A stretch of 11,605 nucleotides of DNA from an uncultured Alphaproteobacteria bacterium (GTDB lineage: Bacteria; Pseudomonadota; Alphaproteobacteria; Rickettsiales; UBA1997), in the NCBI GenBank assembly GCA_903959715.1, contig CAJBXX010000060.1, positions 1-11,605 of the forward strand. The letters run 5' to 3'. The notes beneath the pieces are model-generated. The model searched no databases. It saw nothing but the letters and a program-made list of their open reading frames with translations, and was not told where the DNA came from. Positions within the stretch are counted from its first letter, which is position 1. Every line of letters starts with the position of its first letter. Of this stretch, positions 7,899 to 11,605 are shown piece after piece. The translations under genes and the position numbers were made by a program.

Positions 7899-7920
7899 AA
7901 TCAAAATGAATATTTTGATT
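7899..7920. repeat. AT-rich perfect hairpin
   Basis: AATCAAAAT (7899-7907) and ATTTTGATT (7912-7920) form a perfect 9-bp stem with a GAAT loop. It starts just after the preceding hairpin. Confidence 0.6.
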
Positions 7921-7952
7921 GAGAAAAGCGACGAAGCGATTCAACTCAAAGC

Positions 7953-7974
7953 TAAATTTGCGAACGCAAATTTA
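7953..7974. repeat. Near-continuous 22-bp palindrome
   Basis: TAAATTTGCG (7953-7962) and CGCAAATTTA (7965-7974) are perfect reverse complements separated by AA. As RNA this gives a 9-bp stem with a GAAC loop. Confidence 0.6.
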
Positions 7975-7985
7975 ATGCGTAGCCG

Positions 7986-7998
7986 CAGCCCTTGGCTG
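7986..7998. repeat. Short GC-rich hairpin
   Basis: CAGCC (7986-7990) and GGCTG (7994-7998) flank a CTT loop. Outer bases TAATGCGTAGC and GTAGCGTTA can extend the pairing imperfectly. It is the last member of the cluster before the AT-rich helicase leader. Confidence 0.45.
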
Positions 7999-8018
7999 TA
8001 GCGTTAAATAATTATGTC

Positions 8019-8047
8019 TTTACATGTAAACTTTATTTTAATAAGAT
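8019..8047 (+). promoter_or_regulatory. Candidate promoter for the DEAD-box helicase, with a palindrome over the -35
   Basis: TTTACA (8019-8024, 5 of 6) is followed after 17 nt by TAAGAT (8042-8047, 4 of 6), giving a leader of about 45 nt before the helicase ATG. The -35 is the left half of a perfect 12-bp palindrome, TTTACATGTAAA (8019-8030), a plausible operator for a dimeric repressor. The leader is strongly AT-rich and has only a weak AAGA purine patch at 8087-8090 as a ribosome site. Confidence 0.42.
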
Positions 8048-8098
8048 TTAAAAAAATTATTTTTTTCATAAATAAAATTAATTCACAAGAAAAATTAT

Positions 8099-9766
8099 AT
8101 GCCAAATTTAGATAAATTCCGCGATTTAGGTCTCTCGGAAATAATGCTCGAATCACTTCGTAAAAAAGGCTTTGAAGAGCCAACTGCAATCCAAGCAAAA
8201 ACTATTCCATTTTTATTAAAAAATACCAAAGATTTAATCGGTAAAGCTCAAACTGGAACCGGCAAAACCGCGGCTTTCGGGATTCCAATTATTGAAAATA
8301 TCGTTTCACAATCAAAAAAAGTTCAAGCTTTAATTTTAGTTCCAACTCGCGAGCTCGCTATTCAAGTGACGGAAGAGCTCAGTTCTTTTGCTGAAAATCA
8401 AAAAACTGGCATTGTTGCGGTTTATGGCGGTCAACCAATCGAACGCCAAATCGGTCGTTTGCAACGCGGTGTTGATATTGTTGTCGGCACGCCCGGTCGA
8501 ATTCTTGACCATTTAGAACGCAAAACTCTCGATATTTCTAAAGTCTCTTTTGTTGTGCTCGATGAAGCTGATGAGATGTTGAATATGGGTTTCGTTGAAG
8601 ATATTGAAACTATTTTAAAATCATCGCCAAAAACGCGTCGTACCGTTTTGTTTTCGGCAACAATGCCTAGCCACATCGAGCGTTTGGCTAAACAATATAT
8701 GAATGAATATGAAATCATTTCGGTGATGAGTGACCAAATCAGTCGCGACAATATTCAACAAATGTATTTTGAGGTTTCGCAATCTGATAAATTTGAAGCT
8801 TTATTTCGTATCATCGATGTCGAGGACAGTTTTTACGGCATGGTTTTTTGTCGCACCAAAATTGATGCTGATGAAATAGCTCATAAACTCGCTAATCGCG
8901 GATGCAGATCCGAAGCCATTCACGGCGATTTATCGCAAGGACAAAGAGAAAAAGTTTTGCAAAAATTTCGCAGTAAACAAATTACTACTTTGGTGGCAAC
9001 CGATGTCGCGGCTCGCGGTATCGATGTCGATAATTTAACGCATGTTATTAATTATTCACTTCCGCAAGATCCTGAAAGCTATGTCCACCGTATTGGTCGT
9101 ACCGGTAGAGCAGGCAAAACCGGAATCGCCATTACTTTAATTACTCCTTCGGAATATCGTAAACTTACTTCAATTCAAAGAATCGCTAACGCTAAAATCA
9201 CTAAACAAAAAGTGCCGAATGTTGCCGATGTAATTGAAAGCAAAAAACAACGAATCAAAGGTGCGATTAATGAAATTATTAAAGCGGGCGGATCGAAAGA
9301 TTTAGACGCCATCGCCGAAGAAATTTTGAAAGAAAATCCTGACGCCAAAACCGCTCTATCAGCTCTTTTGAAGGTTGCTTTTAAAGATGAATTGAGTGAA
9401 AAAAGTTACAATGAAATTCACGACACCGGATCTTATAAAAAGAATAAAGATTTTTATTATGATGATCGTGGAATTTCGGGTTATCGTCCAATCGGCGATC
9501 AAGAAAAACGCGGTTATGTTGATCGCAAAGGAACAGCTCGACTCTTTATTGCTAAAGGTCGCAACGACAATATGGATCCACGCAAATTAGTTGAATTTAT
9601 CGAAAAAACTACCGGCGTAAATCAACGCCATATTGACGATGTCAAAGTTCTCGAAAGTTTTTCATTTTTCGCGGTGCCATTTGAAGATGCTGAAAAAGTT
9701 TTACAAATGTTCCAACAAAAATCTGGCGGTAGCAAATCGCTAGTTTCTAGGGCAAAAAAGAAATAA
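8099..9766 (+). CDS. deaD: DEAD-box ATP-dependent RNA helicase, DeaD/CsdA type
   Basis: This RNA helicase unwinds structured RNA and in the family acts in ribosome assembly, cold adaptation and mRNA decay. The 555-residue product has the full core: Q motif GFEEPTAIQ (24-32), motif I AQTGTGKT (50-57), Ia PTRELA (82-87), Ib TPGR (131-134), II DEAD (155-158), III SAT (186-188), IV MVFCRTK, V ATDVAARGID (300-309) and VI HRIGRTGR (330-337). After a linker, the C-terminus carries a DbpA/CsdA-type RRM-like RNA-binding domain at about 478-540 (TARLFIAKGRND through SFSFFAVPFEDAEKVLQMF) and a short basic tail. This tail favours DeaD/CsdA over RhlE or RhlB. The ATG start fits the conserved beginning. 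It stands alone between gaps of 354 and 81 nt, so probably has its own promoter. Confidence 0.95.
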   Translation: MPNLDKFRDLGLSEIMLESLRKKGFEEPTAIQAKTIPFLLKNTKDLIGKAQTGTGKTAAFGIPIIENIVSQSKKVQALILVPTRELAIQVTEELSSFAENQKTGIVAVYGGQPIERQIGRLQRGVDIVVGTPGRILDHLERKTLDISKVSFVVLDEADEMLNMGFVEDIETILKSSPKTRRTVLFSATMPSHIERLAKQYMNEYEIISVMSDQISRDNIQQMYFEVSQSDKFEALFRIIDVEDSFYGMVFCRTKIDADEIAHKLANRGCRSEAIHGDLSQGQREKVLQKFRSKQITTLVATDVAARGIDVDNLTHVINYSLPQDPESYVHRIGRTGRAGKTGIAITLITPSEYRKLTSIQRIANAKITKQKVPNVADVIESKKQRIKGAINEIIKAGGSKDLDAIAEEILKENPDAKTALSALLKVAFKDELSEKSYNEIHDTGSYKKNKDFYYDDRGISGYRPIGDQEKRGYVDRKGTARLFIAKGRNDNMDPRKLVEFIEKTTGVNQRHIDDVKVLESFSFFAVPFEDAEKVLQMFQQKSGGSKSLVSRAKKK

Positions 9767-9794
9767 AAAATTATATCATTTTAGGTTTTTAAAG

Positions 9795-9823
9795 ATTATA
9801 ATTTTTGAATAAAAATTTATAAT
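9795..9823 (+). promoter_or_regulatory. Inverted repeat with two TATAAT boxes upstream of gpmI
   Basis: The 81-nt gap holds two perfect TATAAT hexamers (9797-9802 and 9818-9823) inside an AT-only inverted repeat, ATTATAATTTTT (9795-9806) against AAAAATTTATAAT (9811-9823) with one bulged base. The second box sits about 25 nt before the gpmI ATG, as expected for a -10. No good -35 lies 16-18 nt before either. The same hairpin could instead mark the helicase transcript end. Function is uncertain. Confidence 0.35.
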
Positions 9824-9847
9824 TTTTAAAAATCAAAATTACTCAAA

Positions 9848-11341
9848 ATGAAACCGATTTTATTATGTATTTTAGATGGCTTTGGAATTGGCGATGAAGC
9901 CAATAAATTCAATGCTATCGCCCAAGCCCAAATGCCAAATTACCAAAGATTTCTAAAGACTTATCCGCATTCGCAATTAAAAACTTCAGGTCTTGCCGTC
10001 GGCTTGCCCGTAGGTCAAATTGGCAATTCCGAAGTTGGTCATAGCACAATTGGAGCTGGTCGAGTAATTTATCAAGATTTACCCAAAATTAATAAAGCCA
10101 TCATTGATGGTGCGCTCGTTGAAAATCCTGACTTACTTAATCTTGTTGCTGATTTAAAAGAAAAAAATAAACCTTGTCATTTAATTGGATTATTTTCCGA
10201 TGGCGGAGTTCATTCGCATCTTAATCACATTGTTTTTTTAGCAAATTTTTTGGCGAAAAATAATATTGAAGTCTTTATTCATGCCTTTCTAGATGGTCGC
10301 GATGTTGCTCAAAAAAGTGCCATCGAATATTTTATTTTAGCTCAAAAAACTCTCGATACAAAAGTTAAATTCGGCACAATTGGCGGGCGTTATTATGGCA
10401 TGGATCGCGACAATAAATGGGATAGAATTGAGCTTGCAACCGATGCCATAATTTTTGCCAAAGGCGAAAAATTTGCCGATGTTTTTGCCGGCATCGAACA
10501 TAATTATTCACAAAATATTACCGATGAATTTGTTAAGCCTTTTATTGTTGAAGGCTTTACTGGCATCAATAACGGCGATGGTTTAATTTTTGCGAATTTT
10601 CGTGCCGATCGTGCTCGTCAAATTTCGCAAAAACTTTTTGATTTGCGTAAATTTTCGCAAGCTTTGGCTCTTACCGAATACTCAAAAGATCTCAATAATT
10701 TTTATAAAATTTTATTTCCGCATCAAAAAATAAAAAATTCTTTGCCCGAAATTTTAGCGACAAATAATCTTACGCAATTACGCATCGCCGAAACCGAAAA
10801 ATATGCTCATGTCACCTTCTTTTTTTCGTGCGGACGCGAACAAGAATTCGTTGGCGAAGAAAGAATTTTAGTGCAATCGCCGATGGTCGCCACTTACGAT
10901 TTAAAGCCCGAAATGTCGTCGCAAGAAGTTGGAAAAAAATTAGTCGAAGCCATCGCCTCGGATAAATTTGATTTCATCGTCGTAAATTACGCCAATCCCG
11001 ATATGGTTGGTCATTCTGGGCTCCTTGCACCTTCAATCAAAGCCTGCGAAGCCATTGACGCACAGCTTGGAATTCTCGAAAAAATTATTCTTGAAAAAAA
11101 TGGTGCCATGATAATTTCGGCAGATCACGGCAATATTGAATGCATGCTTGACGAAGAAAATCATCCACACACTTCGCATACAACCAATCCCGTGCCATTT
11201 ATTTTTATTGCTAAAAATTATGGCGATTATAACCTAGAAAATGGCGCTCTCAACGATATTGCCCCTTCGATTTTAAAGCTTTTTAAAATTGCAATTCCGC
11301 AAGAAATGGATGGTAAAAATTTAATTATTAATAAAAATTAA
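9848..11341 (+). CDS. gpmI: 2,3-bisphosphoglycerate-independent phosphoglycerate mutase
   Basis: This cytosolic dimetal enzyme interconverts 3- and 2-phosphoglycerate in lower glycolysis/gluconeogenesis. The 497-residue product is near the usual 510. It has the alkaline-phosphatase-like fold with metal ligands and active residues in place: Asp10 in CILDGFG, nucleophile Ser61 in GNSEVGHSTIGAGR, His122 in SDGGVHSHLNH, DGRD at 149-152, GRYYGMDRDNKWDR (180-193), RADRAR (252-257), the AETEKYAHVTFFFSCGRE segment, NPDMVGH with Asp385 and His389, SADHGN with Asp426 and His427, and HTSHT with His444. All catalytic positions appear intact. Its reading frame ends at a TAA that may overlap the start of lepB. 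The start ATG has no clear Shine-Dalgarno. Confidence 0.98.
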   Translation: MKPILLCILDGFGIGDEANKFNAIAQAQMPNYQRFLKTYPHSQLKTSGLAVGLPVGQIGNSEVGHSTIGAGRVIYQDLPKINKAIIDGALVENPDLLNLVADLKEKNKPCHLIGLFSDGGVHSHLNHIVFLANFLAKNNIEVFIHAFLDGRDVAQKSAIEYFILAQKTLDTKVKFGTIGGRYYGMDRDNKWDRIELATDAIIFAKGEKFADVFAGIEHNYSQNITDEFVKPFIVEGFTGINNGDGLIFANFRADRARQISQKLFDLRKFSQALALTEYSKDLNNFYKILFPHQKIKNSLPEILATNNLTQLRIAETEKYAHVTFFFSCGREQEFVGEERILVQSPMVATYDLKPEMSSQEVGKKLVEAIASDKFDFIVVNYANPDMVGHSGLLAPSIKACEAIDAQLGILEKIILEKNGAMIISADHGNIECMLDEENHPHTSHTTNPVPFIFIAKNYGDYNLENGALNDIAPSILKLFKIAIPQEMDGKNLIINKN

Positions 11342-11605
11342 AAAAATCATCGATAAAAAACCAAAAATTGAAGATGAAAAACCTGAAAAAAAAGAAGGTT
11401 TTTTTAAAACTTTTTTATGGGCTTTGGGTTTTGCCGTTATTTTGCGTTCATTTTTGTTTGAACCTTTTCACATTCCTTCGTCTTCGATGTATCACAATTT
11501 ATTGATTGGCGACTATATTTTTGTTAACAAATATTCTTATGGTTATAGCCGTTATTCTTTCCCGCTTGGATTTAATTTATTTGAAGGAAGAGTTTTTAAA
11601 AAAAT
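11337..11605 (+). CDS. lepB: Signal peptidase I, 5' part only, start codon uncertain
   Basis: This partial gene runs off the window end. Signal peptidase I is an inner-membrane serine protease that removes signal peptides from exported proteins. The frame reads a lysine-rich N-terminus, a membrane segment (FLWALGFAVILRSFLFEPF) and then IPSSSMYHNLLIGDYIFVNKYSYG, the family's box around the catalytic Ser (the Ser before Met, residue 50 counting from 11337) and the following strand. The catalytic lysine lies beyond the window. The frame opens after a TAA at 11322-11324 but contains no ATG, GTG or TTG before the membrane segment. The listed start is an ATT at 11337 that overlaps the gpmI stop and gives a natural-looking MKKIIDKK. 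A TTG at 11424 inside the membrane segment, or an indel in the A8 run at 11386-11393 joining an out-of-frame ATG at 11374, are alternatives. Confidence 0.85.
   Translation, partial: MKKIIDKKPKIEDEKPEKKEGFFKTFLWALGFAVILRSFLFEPFHIPSSSMYHNLLIGDYIFVNKYSYGYSRYSFPLGFNLFEGRVFKK

Larger units (their letters stand above)
7745..8098. repeat. Gene-free intergenic region with a cluster of inverted repeats
   Basis: No gene is supportable in these 354 nt. Positions 7771-8005 are clearly GC-richer than the surroundings and hold at least six inverted repeats in a row: 7778-7796, 7801-7849, 7861-7897, 7899-7920, 7953-7974 and 7986-7998. Two stretches share a similar core, GCGAAGGCGACGCAATCC (7860-7877) and AGCGACGAAGCGATTC (7927-7942). 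This core resembles, from memory, a dispersed palindromic intergenic repeat common in Rickettsia-like genomes (GAGGAGC--AGCGACGAAGCAATCC type). The last 95 nt are AT-rich and appear to carry the helicase promoter. Without other genome copies, dispersed-repeat status cannot be proven from this window. Confidence 0.6.

Noticed and set aside
7771..8005. tRNA, riboswitch or CRISPR array in the palindromic gap
   Set aside because: No cloverleaf with an anticodon arm and T-arm GTTCGA-like sequence, no riboswitch core that I recognise, and the hairpins differ in sequence with no regular spacers.
8004..8198. Minus-strand 64-codon frame crossing the helicase promoter region
   Set aside because: It covers the helicase start and AT-rich leader; its tail is an Ile/Lys/Phe-rich readout of A/T DNA and nothing supports expression.
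8431..8751. Minus-strand open frame of 106 codons within the helicase gene
   Set aside because: It is antisense to the conserved helicase core, which fully explains the sequence constraint; the product is low-complexity Ser/Ile/Arg.

Overview
The window reads as a compact, AT-rich alphaproteobacterial chromosome segment. The clearest lineage clue is the order hemD, a short mitofilin/Mic60-like membrane protein, then a HemY-like TPR protein, which is typical of Alphaproteobacteria. Low GC, very short or overlapping gene junctions, weak Shine-Dalgarno sequences and a GC-richer palindromic intergenic patch suggest a streamlined, perhaps host-associated lineage near Rickettsiales or Holosporales. 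This is inference. Class 2 pyrD and gpmI argue against Rickettsia itself, which lacks de novo pyrimidine synthesis and glycolysis. All stops are ordinary, with TGA used as a stop.

Layout. Positions 1-2135, minus strand: sucC then sucD, the two subunits of succinyl-CoA synthetase, driven by a good sigma70-like promoter at 2181-2209. Positions 2217-7744, plus strand: a six-gene, tightly packed block of hemD, Mic60-like, hemY-like, dapD, an unrecognised five-segment membrane protein, and pyrD. Junctions run from a 14-nt overlap to an 11-nt gap, and the block ends at a terminator-like hairpin at 7815-7839. Positions 7745-8098: a 354-nt gene-free region packed with inverted repeats, the most unusual stretch here. 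Positions 8099-9766: a DEAD-box RNA helicase of the DeaD/CsdA type with a DbpA-like RNA-binding domain. Positions 9848-11341: gpmI, cofactor-independent phosphoglycerate mutase. From about 11337 to the window end: the start of lepB, signal peptidase I, whose reading frame has no ordinary start codon.

The genes are mainly housekeeping: TCA cycle (sucCD), heme (hemD), inner-membrane organisation (Mic60-like, HemY-like), lysine/diaminopimelate for peptidoglycan (dapD), pyrimidines (pyrD), RNA remodelling (deaD), central carbon (gpmI) and protein export (lepB). I see no phage, transposase, CRISPR array, tRNA or rRNA, and no convincing new multi-gene system. The points worth checking are the palindrome cluster, the unrecognised membrane protein with possible Mrp-antiporter-like features, the lepB start, the C-terminal four-cysteine knuckle on HemY, and a perfect inverted repeat centred on the sucD stop codon.
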